A stretch of 64,000 bases of DNA from Arthrobacter burdickii (GTDB taxonomy: Bacteria; Actinomycetota; Actinomycetes; Actinomycetales; Micrococcaceae). The translations under genes and the position numbers were made by a program. The stretch's first letter is position 1; each line of letters opens with the position of its first letter. The stretch spans positions 310,001 to 374,000 of the forward strand of contig NZ_JAROCG010000001.1 in NCBI RefSeq assembly GCF_030433645.1. Reading direction: 5' to 3'. The notes beneath the pieces were generated by a model. The model worked only from the letters and a program-made list of their open reading frames with translations. It did no database searches and was not told the origin of the DNA. Positions 17,224 through 25,914 of this stretch are shown here, piece by piece.

Positions 17224-17640
17224 ATGTCACACGAAAAATCGCTTGTGAAGTCGCCTCTCACCAACCGTGTCTTGTTCATCGGTTTCGCAGCAGAAGCAAT
17301 GTCAGCCGAAGAGCTCGCACCTCTGAACATGACCGTAGAACAGCTGGCCACCCAGATGAATCGAGGCTGGGCCGCGATCCAGTCGCAGGGCATCGAAGGC
17401 GAGCTTTGCGGCATCAGCAAGAACCCCGACGAGGCGGAAGCTGAGCTGCGGAAGCGGTTCGCGGAGCACTCCTACAGCGTAGCTCTCATCGGTGGAGGCG
17501 TCAGGTTGCTGCCCGAGAACACTGTCCTGTTGGAACGCATCGTCAACGTACTCATCGACCTTCAACCAAACATCCGACTCAGCTTCAACACCAGCCCACA
17601 AAACGCCCACGAAGCAATCACACGCTGGCTCAACCACTAA
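17224..17640 (+). CDS. Conserved-looking protein of unknown function
   Basis: I do not recognise this 138-residue protein. It has alternating hydrophobic strands (RVLFIGF, YSVALIGGGVRLLP, IRLSFNTSP) and helices, consistent with a small alpha/beta fold; GGGVRLLPENTVLLERIVNVLIDLQP is its most distinctive part. There is no signal peptide. I chose ATG 17224 with GGAG 9 nt upstream over a TTG at 17209. It is the last gene before the histidine-phosphatase repeat. Confidence 0.65.
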   Translation: MSHEKSLVKSPLTNRVLFIGFAAEAMSAEELAPLNMTVEQLATQMNRGWAAIQSQGIEGELCGISKNPDEAEAELRKRFAEHSYSVALIGGGVRLLPENTVLLERIVNVLIDLQPNIRLSFNTSPQNAHEAITRWLNH

Positions 17641-17749
17641 ACACTCCGTCCAAGGCGACCCGACCAAAGCACGCATCGAGCGCGAAGCGTGGCGAACCGA
17701 GGCGCACGTCCTCCGACATGACCATAATGCGGTCTTTGTCTTGCAACCG

Positions 17750-18632
17750 TTGGGATGCGAGACAACAGGACGAGACACTTTCACTCCCGTGCCGCTACTG
17801 CTCCTCCTATGTCTTGCTACCCTGTCTTCCAGGCAGGGCCCCTTATCCGTGACTGCAGAGTCGGTTGCGATACAGCCCCCGGGACGAAACCGGGCGTACG
17901 ACCACCGGGCAAACACCGTAGGGTCGGTCGAATGAGATTGTTGTTGATTCGCCATGGGCAAACCCCGAACAACGTCACCGGTCATCTGGATACAGCCTTC
18001 CCAGGCGCCGGCTTGAGCACCCTTGGGAAGCAGCAAGCGCTAGCCGTGCCGTCAGCTCTCGCAACCCAGAACATCACCGCGAGCATCACCGCGATCTACG
18101 CCTCACCCCTTATCCGAACGCAACTGACCGCCGAACCCTTGGCAGCCACGCTCGGCCGCGACATCCGCGTTGTCCCTGGTTTGGAAGAAATCAGCGCCGG
18201 CAACCTGGAGATGCTCAACGATCCCGCATCGGTTGAGGCGTACGCCACCTGCCTGATCAGCTGGATGGAGGGCGACCTCGACCAGCGTATGCCCGGCGGT
18301 ACGACCGGACACGAGTTCATCGAGCGATACGACAACACCCTCCGAATGTTCGCCCGCGCTCATTCCCCGGAGGATTCAGTCGCTGTGTTCTCACACGGCG
18401 CCGCGATCAGGGTCTACACCGCCGTCTCCACCAGCATGCCCCCAGTCCGTGTACGGACGCTGACCCTCCACAACACCGGGATGAGTATCCTCAATGGCGA
18501 TCCCGACCAGCAGTGGTCCCTTGAAGCGTGGCAATCAGACCCGTTAGGCGGTGCAGCACTGGAGGGCGCCACCTCGCACGACGTCACCGGGAATGCCGGA
18601 TAGAAACCAGCCCACCGTTCACGTGAAGATGC
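17750..18632 (+). repeat. About 0.88-kb direct repeat, copy 1 (histidine phosphatase)
   Basis: This segment matches 32437-33317 in the same orientation. By eye the coding part differs at about nine of 672 positions. The 90 bp before the start are almost identical, and the 5' 80-100 bp are more diverged. The similarity ends a few bases after GTTCACGTGA downstream of the stop. Confidence 0.9.
17932..18603 (+). CDS. Histidine phosphatase family protein, copy 1
   Basis: This phosphoglycerate-mutase-like protein (223 residues) starts LLLIRHGQTPNN, which holds the phosphohistidine. It has a second catalytic block EEISAGNLEML, and the partner His is in FSHGAAIRV. It removes phosphate from an unidentified small molecule or protein. 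I chose ATG 17932; a longer open frame from 17755 would add an implausible N-terminus. A near-identical paralogue lies at 32617. Differences include Phe to Ile in MFARA and Tyr to Cys plus Ser to Arg after the second His. Confidence 0.88.
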   Translation: MRLLLIRHGQTPNNVTGHLDTAFPGAGLSTLGKQQALAVPSALATQNITASITAIYASPLIRTQLTAEPLAATLGRDIRVVPGLEEISAGNLEMLNDPASVEAYATCLISWMEGDLDQRMPGGTTGHEFIERYDNTLRMFARAHSPEDSVAVFSHGAAIRVYTAVSTSMPPVRVRTLTLHNTGMSILNGDPDQQWSLEAWQSDPLGGAALEGATSHDVTGNAG

Positions 18633-18830
18633 CCTAATTCACAGGAATGAGCAGTCGCACGTCGTGTGATGCGTTTTTGCGGAACGCCAGCGTTCACTCG
18701 AGCGACCTCGGCCGGTCCGTCACACCTATACGGCACCATCACCTGCACAACCATCGGCTCCACCCGCTCCAGCGCCCCGGCAGGTGCGCCTTGATCACGA
18801 AAGGTGCGGGCTATGGGTTCACGTCCCGGC

Positions 18831-19610
18831 TCACGCGGCGGGTGAGGTCTTGGAGGTGACCCCGGTCTGATCAGTCGCATCTTCGGGTAACCGCCTGAGC
18901 AACCACCACCCATAGGCGATAAAGCCCAGCAGGTACGCGACGCGGACACCGAACGGCAGGTTGCCCGGGCTGAGGATCTGAAGGAAATCGCCGAGGGCAT
19001 GCACTGCGACCAGTGGCCAGATCGTCTTCAGATGCCACCGCAAAGCGGCGCAGGCGAAGCCGAAGGCCGCTGCATTAATGGTGATGAAGACTGTGTCCTC
19101 GACGTCGAAAGGGTGTGAGAACCAGGCACGGCTGAGCGTGTGGCCCGCCCCGAACAGCACGCCCACCCCGACTGCCGCCCGAACGGGGCCGAGTACAGCC
19201 AGTACCCGTTGCACCAGACCGCGGCTGAGTGTCTCCTCGGAGCTCGCGAGCACGGTGTAGAGGACGGCGGCGCTGAGCAGCTCGCGCCAAGTGCCCACCA
19301 CACCATCGAGCGAGTAACTCACCGCCTCCAGCACCAGCGGCGTCACAAGCCACCAGGACCGGTCTGGGCGCCGCCAGACAAGTCCCGCCGAACGACTCCA
19401 GCCGAGCCAGAGAATGAGCCCGATCGGAACCGCTGCGGCACCAAGGTTGACCAGCGTGGCACCGAGATCGGGAAACCAGTCCGGGTGCAGCGAAGCCACC
19501 GTTTCGGCCAGCGTAAACAGCACGGCATACCAGGCCAGGGTTATCAGAACCGCACAAAGGATCGGCCGCCGGGCGATCACGGCACGCGCACGACCGGCTG
19601 CTACCGCCAC
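18831..19610 (-). CDS. CPBP family intramembrane metalloprotease
   Basis: The 259-residue protein is hydrophobic with about seven membrane segments. It has the CPBP/Rce1-like motif EExxxR in SSEETLSRGLVQR, a His in FGAGHTLSR and a third motif in WPLVAVHALGDFLQ. These are the putative catalytic residues of the Abi/CAAX-protease family. The role in this organism is unknown; relatives process prenyl proteins or bacteriocin-related peptides. The GTG start has no clear ribosome-binding site. It lies alone within the repeat-bracketed segment. Confidence 0.85.
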   Translation of the reverse strand: MAVAAGRARAVIARRPILCAVLITLAWYAVLFTLAETVASLHPDWFPDLGATLVNLGAAAVPIGLILWLGWSRSAGLVWRRPDRSWWLVTPLVLEAVSYSLDGVVGTWRELLSAAVLYTVLASSEETLSRGLVQRVLAVLGPVRAAVGVGVLFGAGHTLSRAWFSHPFDVEDTVFITINAAAFGFACAALRWHLKTIWPLVAVHALGDFLQILSPGNLPFGVRVAYLLGFIAYGWWLLRRLPEDATDQTGVTSKTSPAA

Positions 19611-20250
19611 GACACCACACCAGGTATCCGCTCTGCATCCATTGGGATGGCCTCCATCGAGCCGTTGATCACCAGCTGCGACCCACTATGACACGGCGAA
19701 CTTGGATACAATCACTAACCGCCGCATCCGACTGATCTGCCACCGTGCTCGATAACCAGCCGGACCGGAATCCGTTGCCCGGTATGGCGCTGCTTTCGCG
19801 GGGCAACTAGATCCTGCAGCAGCATTCCGTCGCGCCATTTGACTGCTCAGATCTCGTTCATTGCGGGCCCGCGTTCTCTAAGTCCCTCTGTGGCGTGCAG
19901 CGTTCCGGACCCCTGACTCGCGTTGCCCCGCGTCGAGTAGGAATGAAATCACTGCCTTCTTTTCATTCACTACTTGCTTTCCGTGCATGCCCTACCTAAA
20001 TGCCACAACCGTCTACTTGCCTTTCTGCCTTAGTGCCCAAAACCGGGTCCAACTCGGGAAGTCGCCTGTAACGTTTCAAGCGAAGGACCTTTGCCGCTTG
20101 AGTGTTATCCCCTTTAGCTCAGCCCGCTAGTCCATCGTGAGACCTCAAGTATCTTCACTTAGCTTGAAACTAAAGTCGCTCTGACTTTCCTTGCATTATG
20201 GCGGTGGTCTCCCGCTCGCAAGCACGCCAGCTTTCATCGAGGAGACAGCT
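19611..20250. other. Long leader region before pectin methylesterase
   Basis: This is 640 bp with no coding signal, richer in A/T and pyrimidine runs than its neighbours. GTTTCAAGC at 20073-20081 is the reverse complement of GCTTGAAAC at 20162-20170, and AAAGTC-N5-GACTTT lies at 20172-20188. A regulated promoter or structured leader is plausible. Confidence 0.45.
20172..20188. promoter_or_regulatory. Inverted repeat AAAGTC-N5-GACTTT
   Basis: This perfect 6-bp inverted repeat lies 62 bp upstream of the pectin methylesterase start. It is a candidate operator or leader hairpin. Confidence 0.4.
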
Positions 20251-23200
20251 TTGCCTGAAGCACACCTGAACGCACCCATTCTTATTCACCAGAACGTGCT
20301 GTCCTGCTGGCCGCGTTTCCAGCGGTTGCTCCCGGGTGTCCGATCCGGATCGGTAGCAGCTTTGACTGCTGTAGCACTTCTGGGCTCCGGGGTTGTTGCC
20401 GCGAACGCTGCCGACACTGTCGCACCCGCGGCGGTGACCAAGTTGATCACCAGTTCGGACAAAACCAGGATCAAGCTGGACTGGACAAACAACAGCGAAA
20501 AGGACCTGGCCGGCTACCTGGTGTATCGGGCGAACACAGCCGACGGGACGTACACGAAGCTGACATCCACCCCGCGGAAGGGTTCGGACTACCCCGACAC
20601 CACCGCGCAGGTGGGCCTCACATCGTTCTACAAGGTCACCGCCGTCGACAACAGCGGCAATGAATCCGCCCCCGTCGCGATCAGCAACGTCCGCAAGGAC
20701 GGCGTCGCACCTGCTGTCCCGGTGAAGTCGACCGGCACGCGCACCGCCGCCGGTGTTCTCCTGGACTGGGCCGACAACGCAGAAGCAGATCTCGGTGGCT
20801 ACGTCGTCTCCCGTGCCACGAGCTCCAGCGGTACCTACACCAAGCTGACGTCGACGCCGATCCGCGATTCCACCTTCACCGATACGACGGCAGTGGCAGA
20901 CAAGGTCTACTACTACCGGATCACGGCCGTCGACCTGGGCGGCTACTCATCGAAGCCCGCGCAGGTGTCCGTCGCTGTCGTCGTCGTCGATGTGACCGCA
21001 CCCGCCGCGGTCACCGGCGTGACGGCAACTGGCAGCGCCACCGGTATCGGCCTCGTCTGGAAGCCGGTGACGGCCACCGACCTGGCCGGTTACGTCGTCT
21101 ACCGGGCCGCTTCCCTGGACGGGGAGTACACGAAACTCACGGCAACGCCTCAGACGTCGCTGACCTACAACGACACCACCACGCCGATGAGTGTCGTGTT
21201 CTTTTACAAAGTCGCGGCAGTGGATAAGAGCGGCAATGAATCAGCCACCTCCTCACCTGTATCCGCAGCCGTAAAGGACACCACCGCCCCGGCACTGCCC
21301 GGTGGTCTCACCGCCACGGGTACCGACGACAGCGTGACCCTGGACTGGGCGGACAACACCGAGACCGACCTCACCGGCTACCAGGTCACCCGCTCCACCA
21401 CCGCGACGGGCACCTACGCCCCGCTCACCGAGACACCGCTCACGGACTCCACCTACACCGACACCACGGCAACCCCCGGCACCGCCTTCTTCTACAAGGT
21501 CACCGCCATCGACGCCGCCGGCAACACCTCTCCTGCCGCCAGCACCGAAGGAACCCGCACTGTCACCAAGGACACCACCGCCCCGGCACTGCCCGGTGGT
21601 CTCACCGCCACGGGTACCGACGACAGCGTGACCCTGGACTGGGCGGACAACACCGAGACCGACCTCACCGGCTACCAGATCACCCGCTCCACCACCGCGA
21701 CGGGCACCTACGCCCCGCTCACCGAGACACCGCTCACGGACTCCACCTACACCGACACCACGGCAACCCCCGGCACCGCCTTCTTCTACAAGGTCACCGC
21801 CATCGACGCCGCCGGCAACACCTCTCCTGCCGCCAGCACCGAAGGAACCCGCACCGTCACCAAGGCACCGGTGGCCGGCGCTAATCTGACGGTCGCATCC
21901 GACGGGAGCGGGGACCACACCACGATCGCCGCGGCCCTTACTGCCGCCCCGGCCAACTCTGCGGTTCCGTTCGTCATCGCGATCAAGCCCGGCACCTACC
22001 GCGAAGTGGTCAATGTGACCAAGCCGAACGTCACCCTAGCCGGTGCCGGTGAGAAGCCCGAAGATGTCGTCATTACGTACGACAATGCCGCAGGCACACC
22101 GAAACCGGACGGCACGGGAACCTATGGCACCAGCGGAAGCGCAACGGTGCTCATCAAGGCGAACAACGTGACCACGCGCAACCTCACCATCGAGAATGCG
22201 TACAAGGAAACGGGTACCGGAAGCGAACAGGCCGTCGCACTAAAGACCAGCGGCGACCGTCTCGTCTTCGACACCGTGCGCCTGATCGGCGACCAGGACA
22301 CGCTCTACGTTGACTCTCCCGCCGCGGGTACCACCGCGCGTTCCTACTTCACCAACTCCTACGTGGAAGGTGACGTGGACTTTATCTTCGGACGCGGCAC
22401 CGCGGTGTTCGACAAGAGCACGCTGATGGCCTCCACGCGGGGCAGCACGTCCAACAACGGCTACCTCACCGCCGCCAGCACCGACAAGAGCCTGGGCTTC
22501 GGATACCTCATCACCGACAGCACGGTCCTCAGTGATGCCCCGGCCGGCACGTTCCACCTCGGCCGCCCCTGGCAGCCCAGCGGCGACGCGAACGCCGTCG
22601 CTCAGGTTGTCATCCGCGACACGGCCCTACCCGCGGCCATCAAGTCCTCTCCCTGGACGGACATGGCAGCGAACTTTTCTTGGCGCAACGCCCGCTTCTT
22701 CGAATACAACAACGCCGGCCCCGGTGCCGTCACCAACCCGGACCGGCCGCAGCTGAGTGCCGCGGACGCCGCGAAATACACGAAGTGGACCTACCTCGCC
22801 GGCAACGACGGCTGGAACCCCACCGGACAGACCCCACCGCCGCCGCCCGCAGACACGACTGCCCCCGCAGTCCCCGCCACACCTACCGCCACGGCAGGTG
22901 ACAGCAGCGTCGAACTCACCTGGACGGCGAACACCGACGAGGACCTCGCCGGCTACAACCTGTACCGCTCCACCGGGACAACAACTGCCCCGACGGCCGC
23001 GAACCGCATCAACACCGACCTGCTCACCGCTCCGACCTACATGGACCGTACGGCGGCCAACGGCAGCACCTACACCTACGTGCTGACCGCCGTGGACCGG
23101 GCCGGCAATGAATCCGCGGTCTCGGCACCGGTCGCCGGCTCACCGGTGGGCGTGCCACTGCCCGCCCACGACATCCTCGTGGCCGCCGACGGCACCGGGC

Positions 23201-24147
23201 AGTACACCACCGTCCAGGCTGCCGTCGCTGCGGCAACCGCCGGAACGGTCGCCAAGCCGACCGTGATCGCCGTCAAGCCCGGCACCTACCGGGGCCTGGT
23301 CGACGTCTCCAAGAACTGGGTGACCATTATCGGCACCACCGGGGACGCCCGCGACGTCGTCATCAGCTACGACAACGCGGCGCTCACCATCAACCCGGCC
23401 ACCGGCACGGCGTACGGCACCGGCGGAAGCCAGACCATGCTCGTCAAGGGCAACAACGTCACCGTCAAGAATGTGACCATCGAGAACGCCTACAAGGAAA
23501 CGGGCGTCAACGGCGAGCAGGCCGTAGCGTTGAAAACCACCGGTGACCGGCTGGTGTTTAACAACGTCCGACTGCTCGGTAACCAGGACACTCTCCTGGC
23601 CGACTCAGGGGATGCCCCCATCATTTCCCGCTCCTACTTCGTCAACAGCTACATCCAGGGTGACGTCGACTTCATCTTCGGACGCGGCACCGCTGTATTC
23701 CAGAACAGCACCATCAACGCGCTCAGCCGCGGCAGCAGCTCCAACAACGGGTACGTCTTCGCGCCGAGCACCTCGGACAAGAACCCGAACGGCTTCCTGC
23801 TGGTCGACAGCACCATCACGAGCAACGCATCGGCCAACACCTTCTCCCTGGCACGCCCATGGCGTGGCTGGACCGATGGCTACACGAAGAACGGCATCGT
23901 CTACAACTCCCGAGGCCAGGTCACCATCCGCAACACCGACCTCCCTGCAGCAGTACGAGTCGCCCAGCCGTGGGCGGACATGGCACCGAACCTTTGGACC
24001 GACGGGCGTTTCTTCGAATACCAGAACACCGGTGCCGGAGCCACAATCAACGCCAACCGGCCCCAGCTGACCGATGAGCAGGCAGCCGGAGCGACCCCCC
24101 AGCAATACCTCACCGGCGCTGATGGCTGGAACCCCACCGCAGGCTGA
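20251..24147 (+). CDS. Secreted multidomain pectin methylesterase with six FnIII-like modules
   Basis: This 1,298-residue protein has a long signal peptide ending at VVAANA-ADT. Next come five FnIII-like modules (20420-21864), a pectinesterase domain, a sixth module (about 22850-23140) and a second pectinesterase domain. Both catalytic domains keep the catalytic-Asp signature GDVDFIFGRG, the EQAVALKT Gln segment and a late RPW Arg, so both look active. It removes methyl esters from homogalacturonan outside the cell. I chose TTG 20251 because GAGGAGA lies 6 nt upstream. Modules four and five are an almost exact duplication. Confidence 0.92.
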   Translation: MPEAHLNAPILIHQNVLSCWPRFQRLLPGVRSGSVAALTAVALLGSGVVAANAADTVAPAAVTKLITSSDKTRIKLDWTNNSEKDLAGYLVYRANTADGTYTKLTSTPRKGSDYPDTTAQVGLTSFYKVTAVDNSGNESAPVAISNVRKDGVAPAVPVKSTGTRTAAGVLLDWADNAEADLGGYVVSRATSSSGTYTKLTSTPIRDSTFTDTTAVADKVYYYRITAVDLGGYSSKPAQVSVAVVVVDVTAPAAVTGVTATGSATGIGLVWKPVTATDLAGYVVYRAASLDGEYTKLTATPQTSLTYNDTTTPMSVVFFYKVAAVDKSGNESATSSPVSAAVKDTTAPALPGGLTATGTDDSVTLDWADNTETDLTGYQVTRSTTATGTYAPLTETPLTDSTYTDTTATPGTAFFYKVTAIDAAGNTSPAASTEGTRTVTKDTTAPALPGGLTATGTDDSVTLDWADNTETDLTGYQITRSTTATGTYAPLTETPLTDSTYTDTTATPGTAFFYKVTAIDAAGNTSPAASTEGTRTVTKAPVAGANLTVASDGSGDHTTIAAALTAAPANSAVPFVIAIKPGTYREVVNVTKPNVTLAGAGEKPEDVVITYDNAAGTPKPDGTGTYGTSGSATVLIKANNVTTRNLTIENAYKETGTGSEQAVALKTSGDRLVFDTVRLIGDQDTLYVDSPAAGTTARSYFTNSYVEGDVDFIFGRGTAVFDKSTLMASTRGSTSNNGYLTAASTDKSLGFGYLITDSTVLSDAPAGTFHLGRPWQPSGDANAVAQVVIRDTALPAAIKSSPWTDMAANFSWRNARFFEYNNAGPGAVTNPDRPQLSAADAAKYTKWTYLAGNDGWNPTGQTPPPPPADTTAPAVPATPTATAGDSSVELTWTANTDEDLAGYNLYRSTGTTTAPTAANRINTDLLTAPTYMDRTAANGSTYTYVLTAVDRAGNESAVSAPVAGSPVGVPLPAHDILVAADGTGQYTTVQAAVAAATAGTVAKPTVIAVKPGTYRGLVDVSKNWVTIIGTTGDARDVVISYDNAALTINPATGTAYGTGGSQTMLVKGNNVTVKNVTIENAYKETGVNGEQAVALKTTGDRLVFNNVRLLGNQDTLLADSGDAPIISRSYFVNSYIQGDVDFIFGRGTAVFQNSTINALSRGSSSNNGYVFAPSTSDKNPNGFLLVDSTITSNASANTFSLARPWRGWTDGYTKNGIVYNSRGQVTIRNTDLPAAVRVAQPWADMAPNLWTDGRFFEYQNTGAGATINANRPQLTDEQAAGATPQQYLTGADGWNPTAG
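21277..21864 (+). repeat. 294-bp tandem duplication of an FnIII module
   Basis: Units 21277-21570 and 21571-21864 differ by eye at two positions only: a Val/Ile codon and one silent Thr codon. The duplication keeps the frame and adds one 98-residue module. Confidence 0.95.
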
Positions 24148-24170
24148 CCACCAACTAGCATCGAACTCCT

Positions 24171-24205
24171 GCAGACCCCCGCGACACATCGTCGAGGGGG
24201 TCTGC
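24171..24205 (+). terminator. Hairpin after pectin methylesterase
   Basis: A 10-bp perfect stem (GCAGACCCCC and GGGGGTCTGC) with a 15-nt loop lies 24 bp after the stop. The downstream T-tract is weak (CTTAT). Confidence 0.75.
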
Positions 24206-24267
24206 CTTATGCGACCTGAATACCCGTGCACCACCGCCTCAGAAACCTAAACGTTTTCAAAACACCG

Positions 24268-24630
24268 TTACGGCGTCTCGGGGACTGGTGCTTCTTCCCG
24301 TAATGACGGGACTCCCCTTGTCTCGGTAACTTGTCTCGCCGTGTTTCGTCTCACGAGTGCCGCGGTTCGGGCTTTGTGAGTCAGAATGACGGCATAAGGC
24401 ATCTTGGGTGCACGTAACCCGATGTGGACACGGGCAGGCTCGGCGCTTAAACGGGCGTCCTTCAGCCAGCCGAGCTGCTCGAACGGCAGCACACGATCCT
24501 GCTCCCGCTGCTGCGTTCCGCCCGCGATACGCTCGAAGATGGGGCGGTACTTGGTCGCTACCAGTTCTAGTCGGTCATGGTGATGCTCTTGCCGTGAATC
24601 TGCTGCACTGCCGCTGGTGCGGTCACCCAC
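24268..24630 (-). pseudogene. Remnant of a second DszC/SfnB-like flavin monooxygenase
   Basis: The N-terminal part LVATKYRPIFERIAGG, then QQREQDRVLPFEQLGWLKDA, is the start of an acyl-CoA-dehydrogenase-fold monooxygenase related to DszC and SfnB. After about 60 residues the family resemblance ends abruptly and the rest reads as Arg-rich nonsense. It lies 42 bp downstream of the intact DszC-like gene, so it is the truncated seventh gene of the sulfur operon. The break lies near 24450. Confidence 0.65.
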
Positions 24631-24672
24631 CAGCGTTAGTGGTGTCCGGTGGTTCTCGGCGGTAGAACGGTC

Positions 24673-25914
24673 TCAGGTGTACAGGGAGATGGGCTGGACT
24701 TCTCCAAGCAGGTAGTTCGCTCCCACTTCGATCTTCTTGTAATCGACCGGGTCGTGCAGCGAGTGGGTGCGGATGTTGCGCCAGAACAGGTCGAGCCCGA
24801 CGGTGTTGCTGGTCGAGCTTGACCCGGTCACTTCGAAGATCCGGTGTGCGACATCCAGGCCCACCTCTGTGGACACGACTTTCAGCTGGGCTATGAGGAT
24901 GGCCAGTTCGGCCCTTTCCTCGGCGGTGATTGCCGCACCTTTGGCGAGGGCGTCGTCGAACGTGCGGTTCAATACTCCGGCAAGGGCTTCGACTGCAGCG
25001 GTACGGGCGAGGAGTTCTCCGACCGTCCGCTGGAAGATGGGGTCCTGCGCGTAGGTCTCGGCTGAGCTGAGGAACCATGAGTTGGTGCGGCCCCGAAGAA
25101 TGTCACGGCCCTTGGCGAGTGCTCCTTGGGCGACACCAAGGTAGAAGTTGCCGAAGGCGAGCTGGATGCCGGGGGTCACGAGGGTGGAGAAGGGCTCGTC
25201 GCCGACCTCGCCCAGGATGTCTTCAGGGCGGACGGCGACGTCGTTGTAGCGCACGGATCCGCTGGCGGAGAGCCGCTGGCCCAGGAAGTCCCAGTCGCCC
25301 TGCAGTTCCAGGCCCGCGCGTCCTCGCTCGAGGACGAAGGCCAGGATCTTTCCGTCGTTCGTTCCACCTCTGACCAGGGCGTTGATGATGATGACGTCGC
25401 CCACGGAGGACCCGGTAGAGAAGCGCTTGAAACCGTTGAGCCGGTAGCCGTCACCGTCCGGGGTGAGTTCGAGGGTCGGGTCGACCGGGTTCACTGAGTC
25501 ACCCCAGACCCATTGACCGTCGGCGGAGCGGCGCAGCCAGTCTGCCTGCGCGGCTGGTTCGCCGTAGAACACGATCGACCCTTGGTTGATGTAGTGGTAG
25601 GCCACCAGTTGGGCGATGGACCCGTCGGTGGTGGCGAGGATCCGGATCACGTGGAAGGCAGTCTCCCAGTGCGCGCCTGCACCGCCGGCTTCCTTGGGTA
25701 CCAGGAGGTTGATCAGGTTATGTCTGCGCAGCAGTTCCACTTCCTGGAACGGGTCCTGGTTCGCGCGGTCCCGTTCCAGCGCATCGGTGGCGAGCTCATC
25801 CGCCGCCTGCCGTGCGACGTGTCGCCAGTGGTTCAGTTCCTGGGCATCGGCATTGCCGTGCCAGGGTGAGCGTGGTGCGCCGGTGGTTGTCGTGTCGTCG
25901 ATGGTCAGGCTCAT
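24673..25914 (-). CDS. DszC/SfnB-like acyl-CoA-dehydrogenase-fold flavin monooxygenase
   Basis: The 413-residue protein has the acyl-CoA dehydrogenase fold (LLVPKEAGGAGAHWETAF, then GDSVNPVDPTLELTPDGDGYRLNGFKRFSTGS), with the substrate-specific features of the DszC group (LGQRLSASGSVRYNDVAV, YLGVAQGALAKGR, RNIRTHSLHDPVDYKKIEVG). Such enzymes use reduced FMN and oxygen to oxidise sulfur or nitrogen compounds. ATG 25914 overlaps the stop of the DszA-like gene as ATGA. An open frame extends further upstream but lies inside the neighbour. It is the last intact gene of the SAM-riboswitch operon. The substrate is unknown. Confidence 0.85.
   Translation of the reverse strand: MSLTIDDTTTTGAPRSPWHGNADAQELNHWRHVARQAADELATDALERDRANQDPFQEVELLRRHNLINLLVPKEAGGAGAHWETAFHVIRILATTDGSIAQLVAYHYINQGSIVFYGEPAAQADWLRRSADGQWVWGDSVNPVDPTLELTPDGDGYRLNGFKRFSTGSSVGDVIIINALVRGGTNDGKILAFVLERGRAGLELQGDWDFLGQRLSASGSVRYNDVAVRPEDILGEVGDEPFSTLVTPGIQLAFGNFYLGVAQGALAKGRDILRGRTNSWFLSSAETYAQDPIFQRTVGELLARTAAVEALAGVLNRTFDDALAKGAAITAEERAELAILIAQLKVVSTEVGLDVAHRIFEVTGSSSTSNTVGLDLFWRNIRTHSLHDPVDYKKIEVGANYLLGEVQPISLYT

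Noticed and set aside
17755..17931. N-terminal extension of the first histidine phosphatase
   Set aside because: The extension is not open in the second copy and the RHG motif should lie near the N-terminus; ATG 17932 is used.
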